Assembly: GCF_004331915.1 (NCBI RefSeq)
Contig: NZ_CP036528.1
Location: 289,006-353,005 of the forward strand
Source of the DNA: Ureibacillus thermophilus
GTDB lineage: Bacteria; Bacillota; Bacilli; Bacillales_A; Planococcaceae
Direction of reading: 5' to 3'
DNA: 64,000 nucleotides
Position 1 is the first letter of the stretch, and each line of letters starts with the position of its first letter. Below, piece by piece: positions 1 through 7,345 of the stretch. Made by a program: the position numbers and the translations under genes. The notes beneath the pieces were generated by a model that did not search any database, was not told where the DNA came from, and saw nothing but the letters and a program-made list of their open reading frames with translations.

Positions 1-1
1 G

Positions 2-100
2 AAAGTGGAAAATGAAATGGGCATTGCCTTAATGGCCGTGAATTTACGAAAATACACGGCCAACAAAGATCAACTAACCAAAAACAATGGGGATAAATGA
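2..100 (+). pseudogene. C-terminal end of a transposase (cut by window edge)
   Basis: An open frame enters from the left edge and stops at TGA 98-100, giving 32 residues with the segment ENEMGIALMAVNLRKY. This resembles the extreme C-terminus of DDE transposases of the IS1182 type, which commonly end in an 'ALNLRK'-like helix; the assignment rests on that short motif only. The stop codon abuts the 3' end of a group II intron remnant on the opposite strand. Whether the rest of the transposase is intact cannot be seen here. Confidence 0.5.
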
Positions 101-293
101 TCGAGTAGGAGGGAGCGATTAACTCCCGTCCTCTCACACCACCGTACGTACGGTTCCGTATACGGCGGTTCAATTAAGATCATTGACGCAAGTTTTCATG
201 TCACCACGGACACCCTTGCTCTTGGCTAACCTCTACTTCTGTCTTCGGGGTTCGGGACTTACACCCTATAGTTCATGTACATGCCGGGCGCAC
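100..293 (-). mobile_element. Group IIC intron remnant, copy 1 (about 193 nt)
   Basis: Read on the minus strand, it starts GTGCGCCCGGCATGTAC (5' end at 293) and ends with domain V (AACCGCCGTATACGG...CCGTACGTACGGTGG) and domain VI, ending CTCGAT near 100. The same two ends occur at 33972-34335 and 55802-57033. Everything between about 56 nt after the end of the coding frame and about 100 nt after the 5' end is missing, so there is no reverse transcriptase. The intron 5' end follows a hairpin plus T-run (297-332), the usual class IIC target, and domain V carries the CGC triad typical of that class. Confidence 0.8.
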
Positions 294-295
294 GA

Positions 296-336
296 AAAAA
301 GGAGAATTTGAGTTGGCTCAAATTCTCCTTTTTCCT
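296..336 (-). terminator. Intrinsic terminator used as group II intron target
   Basis: On the minus strand AAGGAGAATTTGAG and CTCAAATTCTCC form a 12-14 bp stem with a short loop, followed by TTTTTTC and then the intron 5' end. It lies about 200 bp after the stop of the histidine kinase gene and probably ended that transcript before the intron arrived. Confidence 0.75.
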
Positions 337-352
337 ATCTAGAAGCTAGTTT

Positions 353-508
353 TGTCCCAGCCTCTTTTTTGATATGCTATTAAAAATTGATTTCCGTTCC
401 AGCACAGTAGAAAGCGTCCCCTTCACTCCAATCAATTTTTAGTTATATCAATTTTTTATCAACACTCTTTCAGCTACCCCTATAATTTTTGGTTTATGTC
501 CCAGCCTC
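353..508 (-). repeat. Repeat family A, truncated copy A1
   Basis: In minus orientation it starts GAGGCTGGGACATAAACC 25 bp after the histidine kinase stop and keeps the outer parts of the full copies at 10026 and 53050, including GATTGGAGTGA and GGAACGGAAATCAATTTTTAA. The GC-rich core of about 130 bp is lost. It is followed by a second GAGGCTGGGACA (353-364), so its right end differs from the full copies. Nothing coding is seen between 294 and 532. Confidence 0.75.
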
Positions 509-532
509 TCTATCATTCCCGCAAAACTTGCA

Positions 533-2740
533 TTACTCGGCTGACACTGTCACTACCACTTTAAATAAATCGCCATCCACACTAACTTCTAACTTCCCTT
601 GATGCAGCTCTGCAATGGATTGGGCGATGGCTAGGCCTAAACCAGAACCTTCCGTATGTCTCGACTCATCTGCCCGCTTAAATCGTTCTGTTAATTCCTC
701 AACATTATCGCCTAATTCATAATTCGCTATATTTTTTACTGAAAATTCAGCAGTAGGACCCACCTTTTTCAACGTCACATAAACTCTAGTGCCGCTCAGC
801 GAATATTTCAAAGCATTGATAAGTAAATTATCAATCACCCGCCACCATTTTTGCCCGTCTACATAAGCGTAAATCGGATGATTAGGCAGGGCCACACGCA
901 ACTCTAAATTCGCTTTTTCAAAATCTTCTTTATGTTCGCCGATCGCCTGTTGCAACAATTGCGTTAAATTGATTCGCTCTTTTTTCAACTCCACATTTCC
1001 GCTCGACATTTTCGATACTTCAAACAAATCTTCAATCAGCGTTTTCAATCGTTGAGATTTATTTTCTAAAATCTCAATATACCGTTTCCGCTCTTCTTCG
1101 GTGATTTCCGGATTTTTCAATAAATCCGTGTAAGTAATAATGGAAGTTAGCGGCGTCCGCAAATCATGGCTCACATTTGTAATTAATTCCGTTTTCAAAC
1201 GCTCGCTTTTTGCTTGTTCTGTTAAAGATTTCCGGATTCCTTCCTGCAATTCATTTAAGTTTTGAGCGTGTTTGGCTAGCGGCGATTTCCCTTTCACCTT
1301 TACCTCCGTCGTCAAACGTCCTTCAGCCATCTCTTTCGTTTGCTTCAAAATACGATTTAAATACCCTGCATTACTTAAAAAGATTATTATGGCTGGTAAC
1401 GCAATAAAGATAAATAAAGGAGCATAGACGCTTACTGCTAAAGAAGGATATACGAAAATGACCGCTAAACCGAAACCAGCACAAAAAACGACAGTTAAAA
1501 TAAATAAAGCTTGAAATCCAATCGAACGGTTTAAAAACAAATCTCGCAGCCCATCCGATAACCGATACAGAAAAGCATTTTTCCATTCTTCTTTCAATGT
1601 TTCGGTATGCTTCAATAATTCCCATAACCATATTGCCCCTAAAATGCTAATGGAGGCAAAAATGAAAAAGAATGCAAAATGATAAGCTAAATCAAAGATA
1701 TACCGAATCCAATACTCATTTTGGGAGTAATAGGTGTTATAAACAATTAAATATCCTATATCCAAAATGAATTTATAAGCTATTAAAGCGGAAAACAGAG
1801 TAACTGCAAATCGCACATCCACTGGCAGTTTTAAAAAAGTTTCCTTTAGTCTGCTATTACTTAAAAAATGATTCAAAGAAGGCTTTGCAAAAGTCAACAA
1901 CGCCACAATGGCCAACAAGGCTGTAGCCCAAATGCTATAAAGGCTTATTTTAGACAGCATGAATGCTCGATAATCCTTTTTAAAATAAGCCTTGTTCATC
2001 ATCGATTTCGGAATGGTAATCTTTCCTTCAAAGCGGGACAATTTACCAGTTACTGGGATTTCGTGGCTCATTAATGTATCATTGTAATAATCCAGATGAA
2101 TGGTTCTGGAACTATTTACAACTAAATAGCCATCCTTGCTTCCAAAATTTTCTGTAAACACCGCTTCGGCATCCACATCGCCCGACCGGAAAATTTCCCC
2201 CGTTTCCACATTTCGCAACTCATACGCAAAATATTTAAATTCATCGAAAAATATTTTTTCTTCTTCTTTTTTCGATGCTGCGTACTTATCGACCAGTTCC
2301 TCTTTTTGCTTGCGGACTTTTTTCGCTACATGCTCATTATCGCTAAAGTTTTTCTTAATATCCTCAATTTTTTGATCCCGTTCGGCAATCAACATCTTTT
2401 GCAATTCCGGATCATTGGCGGCCTGTTCAATTCGATCTTGATATTGATACTTAATGTTTTCCACCTGCTCCGTCAGGGACCCATAATAATTTCGATGGAA
2501 TTCAATTTCCTCTTGCGACACTGTAATTTGCTTTTTTGCCTCTTCCGCATCAAATGGTTCCAAGACAAAAAAACCAATATCCTCTTTAAACCGCTCCAAA
2601 TTTCCCTTAAACCCATCCGAATCGAAGTAAGATTTCCCGATAAATTGCGCTCCAAAATGGAATAATAAAAACATTGAAAATATAACCCATGTTATAAGAA
2701 AAAGAGAGAGGAGGGTTTTTAATTTATGGTTCATCAACAT
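533..2740 (-). CDS. Membrane-bound sensor histidine kinase
   Basis: A 735-residue kinase of a two-component system, partner of the regulator just upstream. An N-terminal membrane helix (about 7-29) precedes a charged, coiled-coil-like extracytoplasmic region of about 240 residues, then about five to six further membrane segments (about 265-460), a linker, the H-box VSHDLRTPLTS with the phosphoacceptor His at 525, an N-box IDNLLINALKYS near 640 and a G-box GSGLGLA near 698-704. The DxGxG box expected between N and G boxes is replaced by KNIANYE. An AAGGAG site lies 5 nt before the ATG. The signal sensed cannot be told from sequence; the large external domain suggests an envelope cue. Confidence 0.9.
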   Translation of the reverse strand: MLMNHKLKTLLSLFLITWVIFSMFLLFHFGAQFIGKSYFDSDGFKGNLERFKEDIGFFVLEPFDAEEAKKQITVSQEEIEFHRNYYGSLTEQVENIKYQYQDRIEQAANDPELQKMLIAERDQKIEDIKKNFSDNEHVAKKVRKQKEELVDKYAASKKEEEKIFFDEFKYFAYELRNVETGEIFRSGDVDAEAVFTENFGSKDGYLVVNSSRTIHLDYYNDTLMSHEIPVTGKLSRFEGKITIPKSMMNKAYFKKDYRAFMLSKISLYSIWATALLAIVALLTFAKPSLNHFLSNSRLKETFLKLPVDVRFAVTLFSALIAYKFILDIGYLIVYNTYYSQNEYWIRYIFDLAYHFAFFFIFASISILGAIWLWELLKHTETLKEEWKNAFLYRLSDGLRDLFLNRSIGFQALFILTVVFCAGFGLAVIFVYPSLAVSVYAPLFIFIALPAIIIFLSNAGYLNRILKQTKEMAEGRLTTEVKVKGKSPLAKHAQNLNELQEGIRKSLTEQAKSERLKTELITNVSHDLRTPLTSIITYTDLLKNPEITEEERKRYIEILENKSQRLKTLIEDLFEVSKMSSGNVELKKERINLTQLLQQAIGEHKEDFEKANLELRVALPNHPIYAYVDGQKWWRVIDNLLINALKYSLSGTRVYVTLKKVGPTAEFSVKNIANYELGDNVEELTERFKRADESRHTEGSGLGLAIAQSIAELHQGKLEVSVDGDLFKVVVTVSAE

Positions 2741-2752
2741 GTTCTCTCCTTC

Positions 2753-2869
2753 TCAAAACACATTTGTAAAAAAGGTCATGATGGTAGCCCATTCCCTTGC
2801 TAAAAAGAGCATCGTAAAACGAATAATTAAAATCATTCCTATAATTGAAGCAATCAAACTAATCCCCAT
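2753..2869 (-). CDS. Small hydrophobic protein between regulator and kinase
   Basis: A 38-residue frame (MGISLIASIIGMILIIRFTM...) lies between the response regulator and histidine kinase genes in the same direction, ending 12 bp before the kinase start. It is one predicted membrane helix followed by a short polar tail. An alternative TTG start at 2896 would make 47 residues and overlap the regulator's stop codon. The ribosome site is weak. It could be a small accessory subunit of the kinase, or a chance frame; no family was recognised. Confidence 0.45.
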   Translation of the reverse strand: MGISLIASIIGMILIIRFTMLFLAREWATIMTFFTNVF

Positions 2870-2885
2870 CAAACTGTTTTCCAGC

Positions 2886-3578
2886 TTATTTCTCAATTTT
2901 GTATCCAATTCCCCACACAACCTTTAAATATCTTGGATTTTTCGGGTCTGCTTCAATTTTTTCGCGGATTTTCCGGATGTGTACCGGGACAATGTTTTCT
3001 GCGTTATAAGCCTCTTCATTCCAGACCCGTTCATAAATTTCCTGAATGGAAAAGACGCGTCCGGCATTCGTGAGCAAGAGTTCTATAATTTTATATTCAA
3101 TCGGCGTCAACTTCACAATTTCTCCGTTGAGGCGCACTTCTTTTGCTTCCCGGTCAATGGATAAGCCGTCCACTTCAATTTTCGTATTCGTCATCCCATT
3201 GTATGTACCAAGCTGCGTATATCTTCTAAGTTGAGATTTCACTCGGGCCATCAGTTCCAATGGATGAAAAGGTTTTGTAATATAATCGTCCGCCCCGATG
3301 GATAGTCCGTGAATTTTATCTGTTTCTTCCGCTTTTGCACTGAGCATAATAATCGGAATATTGCGCTCCTCGCGAATTTTAAAGGTCGCTTGAATGCCGT
3401 CCAAATTCGGCATCATAATGTCCAGAATAATAAGATGCACTTCATGCTTGGAAAGAATTTCGAGCGCTTCTTTTCCATCTTTCGCCTTCAACACTTTATA
3501 TCCTTCATTTTTTAAATAGATTTCGATGCCGTCACGAATGTCCTGATCATCGTCTGTGACTAGTACAGTTAAATCCAC
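2886..3578 (-). CDS. OmpR/PhoB-family response regulator
   Basis: Receiver domain at 1-120 with acidic pocket DDD (9-11), phosphoacceptor Asp53 in LIILDIMMP and Lys103 in YITKPF, followed by a winged-helix DNA-binding domain ending VWGIGYKIEK. It is co-directional with the histidine kinase downstream and presumably its cognate regulator. I chose the GTG at 3578 because GAGGTGG lies 5 nt upstream; the frame extends to another GTG at 3587 that overlaps this ribosome site. Length (230 residues) is normal for the family. Confidence 0.9.
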   Translation of the reverse strand: MDLTVLVTDDDQDIRDGIEIYLKNEGYKVLKAKDGKEALEILSKHEVHLIILDIMMPNLDGIQATFKIREERNIPIIMLSAKAEETDKIHGLSIGADDYITKPFHPLELMARVKSQLRRYTQLGTYNGMTNTKIEVDGLSIDREAKEVRLNGEIVKLTPIEYKIIELLLTNAGRVFSIQEIYERVWNEEAYNAENIVPVHIRKIREKIEADPKNPRYLKVVWGIGYKIEK

Positions 3579-3672
3579 CCGTACCACCTCATCTCTTTTT
3601 CTTACAGTATTATCATAAAAGATGAATCTTAGAAAATGGTGAGGGAAAATCTTAAGAATTCCTTAAGAGAAT

Positions 3673-3708
3673 GAAAAAACTACTTAAGGCAAACTCCTCA
3701 AGTAGTTT
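3673..3708 (-). terminator. Terminator of the DMT exporter gene
   Basis: AAACTACTTGAGG and its near complement CCTTAAGTAGTTT form a stem on the minus strand followed by TTTTTC; it overlaps the last codons of the gene. Confidence 0.7.
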
Positions 3709-4588
3709 CCTCAGAAACCTCATTCTCCCTTGAAGCTTTTCTGCCTCCAATAGTTAGTACGATTATGCCTCCAAGTAGCAGCAACACGCCAACCCAACTC
3801 ATCGGGCTTAAATATTCCCCTACAAAAAATACGCCAAGCATTGCGGCTGTTAAAGGCTCCGCTAAAGACAACGTCACCGCCGAAGAAGAGCTGATTTTTT
3901 CAAGGCCTGATAAATAAAATATATACGCTAAGCTCGTAGCAAAGAGCCCCATAAAAAGCATAGGCAAAAAATTTTGCCCTTCAAACACCCAAGTAACGCC
4001 ATCTTGCGAAAAAGGCAATAAAAATAGGGCACATAAAATAAAAGTCATCGCCACACTCGGCAACGTCTCTTCCCTTTCTGTCAACTGTTTGCTGCAATTT
4101 GTATAAATGGCAAACATCATTCCGGCACATAGAGCAAGTAATATCCCTAGAGGATGGATTGTCGTTTCGCCTCGGCTAGCAAACAACAAAATACAACCTA
4201 TAATGGCAAGAATCGTGGCAATTCCCCATACTCTCGTTGGACGACGCTTAAAAAACAGCCATTCAATACATCCTGAAAAGACGGGAGAACTGCCAATAGT
4301 CACGACTGTGCCTACTGCAACACCCGTAAAGCGAATGGACGTAAAAAATAAACATTGGAACAACGCGATGGCAAGTGCAGCCATAACTGTCCATTTCCAC
4401 GACCATGTTTTCAAATGAATTTTCCGCATAAAGAGGACAGCAATGAGTAAAACTCCACCCCCAATCGCTGAACGCACACAGGCAACAGCGATGGGTGAAA
4501 TCCCTTCCTGCAAAAAGGTTTGAGTTGTTCCTGTGGTGCCCCACAACACAGCTGCAAACAGCACAAAGATGTATGGCAGTATATTCAT
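3698..4588 (-). CDS. EamA/DMT-family transporter
   Basis: A 296-residue integral membrane protein with about ten hydrophobic helices arranged as two EamA repeats, typical of drug/metabolite exporters. Motifs include VLWGTTGTTQTF in the first helix and LAEPLTAAMLGVFFVGE in the second repeat, the usual signature of these exporters. The start at 4588 is preceded by AGGAGG with 7 nt spacing; an upstream in-frame ATG at 4612 has no such site. The substrate is unknown; relatives export amino acids or other metabolites. It is transcribed alone. Confidence 0.85.
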   Translation of the reverse strand: MNILPYIFVLFAAVLWGTTGTTQTFLQEGISPIAVACVRSAIGGGVLLIAVLFMRKIHLKTWSWKWTVMAALAIALFQCLFFTSIRFTGVAVGTVVTIGSSPVFSGCIEWLFFKRRPTRVWGIATILAIIGCILLFASRGETTIHPLGILLALCAGMMFAIYTNCSKQLTEREETLPSVAMTFILCALFLLPFSQDGVTWVFEGQNFLPMLFMGLFATSLAYIFYLSGLEKISSSSAVTLSLAEPLTAAMLGVFFVGEYLSPMSWVGVLLLLGGIIVLTIGGRKASRENEVSEETT

Positions 4589-4766
4589 TGCACATCCTCC
4601 TGTTATATACATTTTACTGTAATGCTACCATATTTTTTCAAAAGGTGACATCGTTTTGAAAAACGATTTAAATTCTCGCCGCTTCCTATAATAATAATGT
4701 AAAATAAAAGTAAGAAATGACGGGTCGTTTATGCAGTAAAATCATAAATGAAAGGGCGGGTCAAAA

Positions 4767-4997
4767 ATGTATAAAACTGTAAGCGAGACGGCAAAAGATA
4801 TTTCCATGCCGGAAGAAATGGTCCTACGCTACATTTATGAAGGCCGCATTAAAGCAGTCCACGACGGCGAGCAGTTTCTCATCAACAGCGACCAATTTGA
4901 AACTTACCGTGAACAGCTAAAACTGTTAAAAGAAGAAATGGACCTTTGGCAAAATACCCCTATTCCTGAAGACATGGACGTAAAAGACGAAGATTAA
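4767..4997 (+). CDS. Excisionase-like helix-turn-helix protein
   Basis: A 76-residue protein whose first 50 residues (TVSETAKDISMPEEMVLRYI then a wing with GRIKAVHDGEQFLI) fit the MerR-like HTH of the excisionase DNA-binding family. The acidic tail DMDVKDED follows a short helical linker. It is monocistronic with its own terminator. No phage or integrative genes are adjacent, so a housekeeping regulator is more likely than a true excisionase. The target is unknown. Confidence 0.75.
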   Translation: MYKTVSETAKDISMPEEMVLRYIYEGRIKAVHDGEQFLINSDQFETYREQLKLLKEEMDLWQNTPIPEDMDVKDED

Positions 4998-5012
4998 TAG
5001 ACGAATCAATAA

Positions 5013-5054
5013 AAAGATCATCCACCCCAGATGGGAGATGGATGATCTTTTTTT
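5013..5054 (+). terminator. Terminator after the HTH gene
   Basis: AAAGATCATCCACC pairs with GGAGATGGATGATCTTT around a short loop, followed by a T-run. Confidence 0.85.
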
Positions 5055-5064
5055 GCCCACCAAA

Positions 5065-5114
5065 ATTAAAATGCTTCTTGAAAGAAGCGGCGAGAAGCAT
5101 TTCAAGAAGCATCT
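5065..5114 (-). terminator. Terminator of hom
   Basis: ATGCTTCTTGAAA at 5071 and TTTCAAGAAGCAT ending at 5112 form a 13-bp stem with an inner AAGCGGCGAGAAGC region; the minus strand then reads TTTTAATTTT. Confidence 0.8.
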
Positions 5115-5117
5115 TTT

Positions 5118-6104
5118 TTATATGGTTACAACAAAACCTGCACGTTTGCCAATAATTTCAGCATAATCTTCCACCATCACGCTGGCCGTTGGATACATTC
5201 CTGCCCCTGGGCCGATTAACGTTAAAGTGCCAATATAGTTTGTTTCCATTGTAACAGCATTAAATACATCGTCAATTGGATATAGAGGATGTTCTTTGCT
5301 GACAAGCATTGGCCCCACTTGGGCAAAAATTGTACCATCCGGCAATTTTTCCACCTCAGCCACGTGACGATACCTGAGCCCTTTTTCTTTTGCTTCTTTT
5401 ACTTGTTCTGGAGTAATGCCGTCGATACCAACAACTTTTACATCCGCCCAGTTTGGCTGCTCGCCAAAAGCTAAAGCTGATAAAACCATGAGCTTTTTAA
5501 ATGCATCTTGGCCAGAAATATCCATATACGGATCCGCTTCTGCATATCCTAGGGCTTGCGCTTCTTTTAACGCCTCATCAAAAGACCAGCCTTCCGCACG
5601 CATCTTTGTCAAAATGTAGTTGGATGTGCCGTTTAAAATTCCTTGAATTCTTGTGACATCATTAACTAACAAAATATTTTTCATAGTCTTAATGACAGGC
5701 ACTCCACCTGCTACAGTCGCTTCATAACCGACAAAGACGCCGTTTTGTTTGGCAAGTTCTTGCAGCTCAAGCCCGTATTTTGCAAACATCACTTTATTTG
5801 CTGTAATAACATGGCATTTATTCATAACCGCTTTTTTCAAATATGTGTATGCAGGCTCTTCACCTACAATGGCTTCAAAAACTACTTGCAATCCCTTAAC
5901 AGATAAGCAATCATCAATGCTATCAGTCAACAGATGACGCGTTCCTGGAACTCGCTCTTTTGATGTATCACGAACTAATATTTTTGCAACTTCTAATTCT
6001 ACCCCTAATTTTTTCCGTAAATCTTCCCTTTTTTCGTTCAATATATGGTAAATGCCTTGACCGACTGTGCCAAATCCTAAAATGGCCGCCTTGATTGTTG
6101 CCAT
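5118..6104 (-). CDS. hom: Homoserine dehydrogenase (short form, no ACT domain)
   Basis: Reduces aspartate semialdehyde to homoserine with NAD(P)H, the branch point to threonine and methionine. The Rossmann motif GFGTVGQG is at 10-17; ITANKVMFAKYG and the substrate-domain segments ATVAGGVPVIKTM and ILNGTSNYILTKM are all present. At 328 residues it lacks the C-terminal ACT domain of the roughly 430-residue forms, so threonine feedback through that domain is not expected. I chose ATG 6104 because GGAGG lies 8 nt upstream; the frame runs back to 6131. It is transcribed alone. Homoserine feeds the neighbouring metY pathway after acetylation. Confidence 0.92.
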   Translation of the reverse strand: MATIKAAILGFGTVGQGIYHILNEKREDLRKKLGVELEVAKILVRDTSKERVPGTRHLLTDSIDDCLSVKGLQVVFEAIVGEEPAYTYLKKAVMNKCHVITANKVMFAKYGLELQELAKQNGVFVGYEATVAGGVPVIKTMKNILLVNDVTRIQGILNGTSNYILTKMRAEGWSFDEALKEAQALGYAEADPYMDISGQDAFKKLMVLSALAFGEQPNWADVKVVGIDGITPEQVKEAKEKGLRYRHVAEVEKLPDGTIFAQVGPMLVSKEHPLYPIDDVFNAVTMETNYIGTLTLIGPGAGMYPTASVMVEDYAEIIGKRAGFVVTI

Positions 6105-6397
6105 TTTCTTTCGCCTCCATCTTTCTTTCAATTGAAATTTTTGTTAATAAGCAAGCGAGTGCAAAATCTTTATATTACACAAACACTCAATTTGTAGTGT
6201 TTAAAAAATAATAAAATTCTATATTTTTTGAAACATACAGAAATTTTAACGTATATACAAAAGAAACTCAAGGGGATTCTACCCAAGATGGACAATTGTT
6301 TTCTGTGGAAAGGCATACAACTATTATAATATAGCAAATGAATTCAATTTTGAAATAAAAATAGCCAGTACGAACATTGTACTGACCAGTCATTTCT

Positions 6398-6787
6398 TTA
6401 TGATGCCTGTTTGAATAATACATGCCGATATTGATTTAAAATTTTTCTCATTAATTTCTCCTCTTCTTTAGAAAAGGCAGGCACTGCATAAGGTCTAAGG
6501 ATTAATTGGAACTCTCCATATTTTAAATACCACTCATTTGCCGGCTTTGAAATATGCTGTTCTCCAAATTCTTTATAAGCTTCATAAACTTCTTTTACAA
6601 CATAATCATGAGTTAACATGGAATACGATTCTTCTCTATAAGGATTCGATCCAAAAACATTTTCCCAGCATCTTTTAACAACTTCAAGCAAATGCTGCAA
6701 TGCCTTTGCGTTCACAAAAGTGTTTGTTTCATTTAATTCATATATAATATAAGCCGCAAAATTTTGAGCGCTATAGACCTTGCTCAT
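6398..6787 (-). CDS. DUF4065 / SocA-like (Panacea-type) protein
   Basis: A 129-residue protein with the order YSAQNFAAYIIYELN, ALQHLLEVVKRCW, HDYVVKEVYEAYKEFG and a helical C-terminus, which matches the general plan of DUF4065 (SocA/Panacea) proteins. Members often act as antitoxins beside a toxin gene or are linked to phage. Here no partner toxin is visible on either side: hom is downstream and a non-coding hairpin array upstream. The start is ATG 6787 with GGAG 8 nt upstream; the in-frame ATG at 6841 lacks a site. Family assignment is from motif memory and is moderate. Confidence 0.6.
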   Translation of the reverse strand: MSKVYSAQNFAAYIIYELNETNTFVNAKALQHLLEVVKRCWENVFGSNPYREESYSMLTHDYVVKEVYEAYKEFGEQHISKPANEWYLKYGEFQLILRPYAVPAFSKEEEKLMRKILNQYRHVLFKQAS

Positions 6788-7025
6788 TGAACCAGCTCCT
6801 TTATTAATTAAAGAGGGAAAGCCTTTCATCAGGCTTTCCATTTATTTTAGGGGGGATCTCAATACGATGGAATCTAATCATCCTCTTATTATTAATATAT
6901 ATCATTTAATCACTAATTTCAAGTATCCTAATTAATTTACTTGGTTTTATTTTAAAAAGGGGATGGGTTATAAAAAAACAATCATTACTGCTAAATGACG
7001 GGTCAGCAATTAGAATAAGAAAGCA

Positions 7026-7284
7026 TGTGAATTGTACTCGAATGGGAATACAATTCACACATTATAAATGTTTTGTGAACAACCAAATAAATCCGTGAAG
7101 AGGCGTCTCCATGCTGCGAATGGGCAGCTTGTATTTACTTTATTCATCCATTGCGAATGGGCAATGGTTGCGGCAAACCGTTTTCTTTTAAATCTGCTGC
7201 AAATGAGCAGCTATTTCATAACTAAATTTTACTTGCTGCAAATGGGCAGCCGGGAATATTATATCCGCTCAAATGAGAACGGGA
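7026..7284. repeat. Array of six small hairpins with a shared loop
   Basis: Six imperfect palindromes lie at 7026-7059, 7113-7128, 7148-7167, 7196-7211, 7235-7250 and 7262-7281. Their stems differ (GTGAATTGTA/TACAATTCAC, GCTGC/GCAGC, CCATTGC/GCAATGG, GCTGC/GCAGC twice, CTC/GAG) but stay self-complementary, while the loop keeps RAATGR (GAATGG, AAATGA or AAATGG). Spacing is about 35-45 bp, with one longer first gap. The array fills the 558-bp space between metY and the DUF4065 gene, both on the minus strand; no convincing gene is present in it. Confidence 0.7.
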
Positions 7285-7345
7285 AGCACTTGAAAAAACT
7301 CCGATTCTATATATTTAACAAAGAGAGGGGCTTTGTAATCCACTT

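Noticed and set aside
6105-6397. T-box or S-box leader upstream of hom
   Set aside because: No specifier-loop, T-box core or S-box motif could be found; only an AT-rich leader with a TATAAT-like element on the minus strand.
7026-7284. Hairpin array read as a CRISPR array
   Set aside because: The repeated part is only about 16 bp, stems differ between units, spacing is uneven and no cas gene is present.
6398-7284. Hairpin array plus DUF4065 as a type III (ToxIN-like) toxin-antitoxin locus
   Set aside because: The protein does not look like a ToxN/AbiQ-type RNase, and the repeats vary too much for a processed RNA antitoxin.
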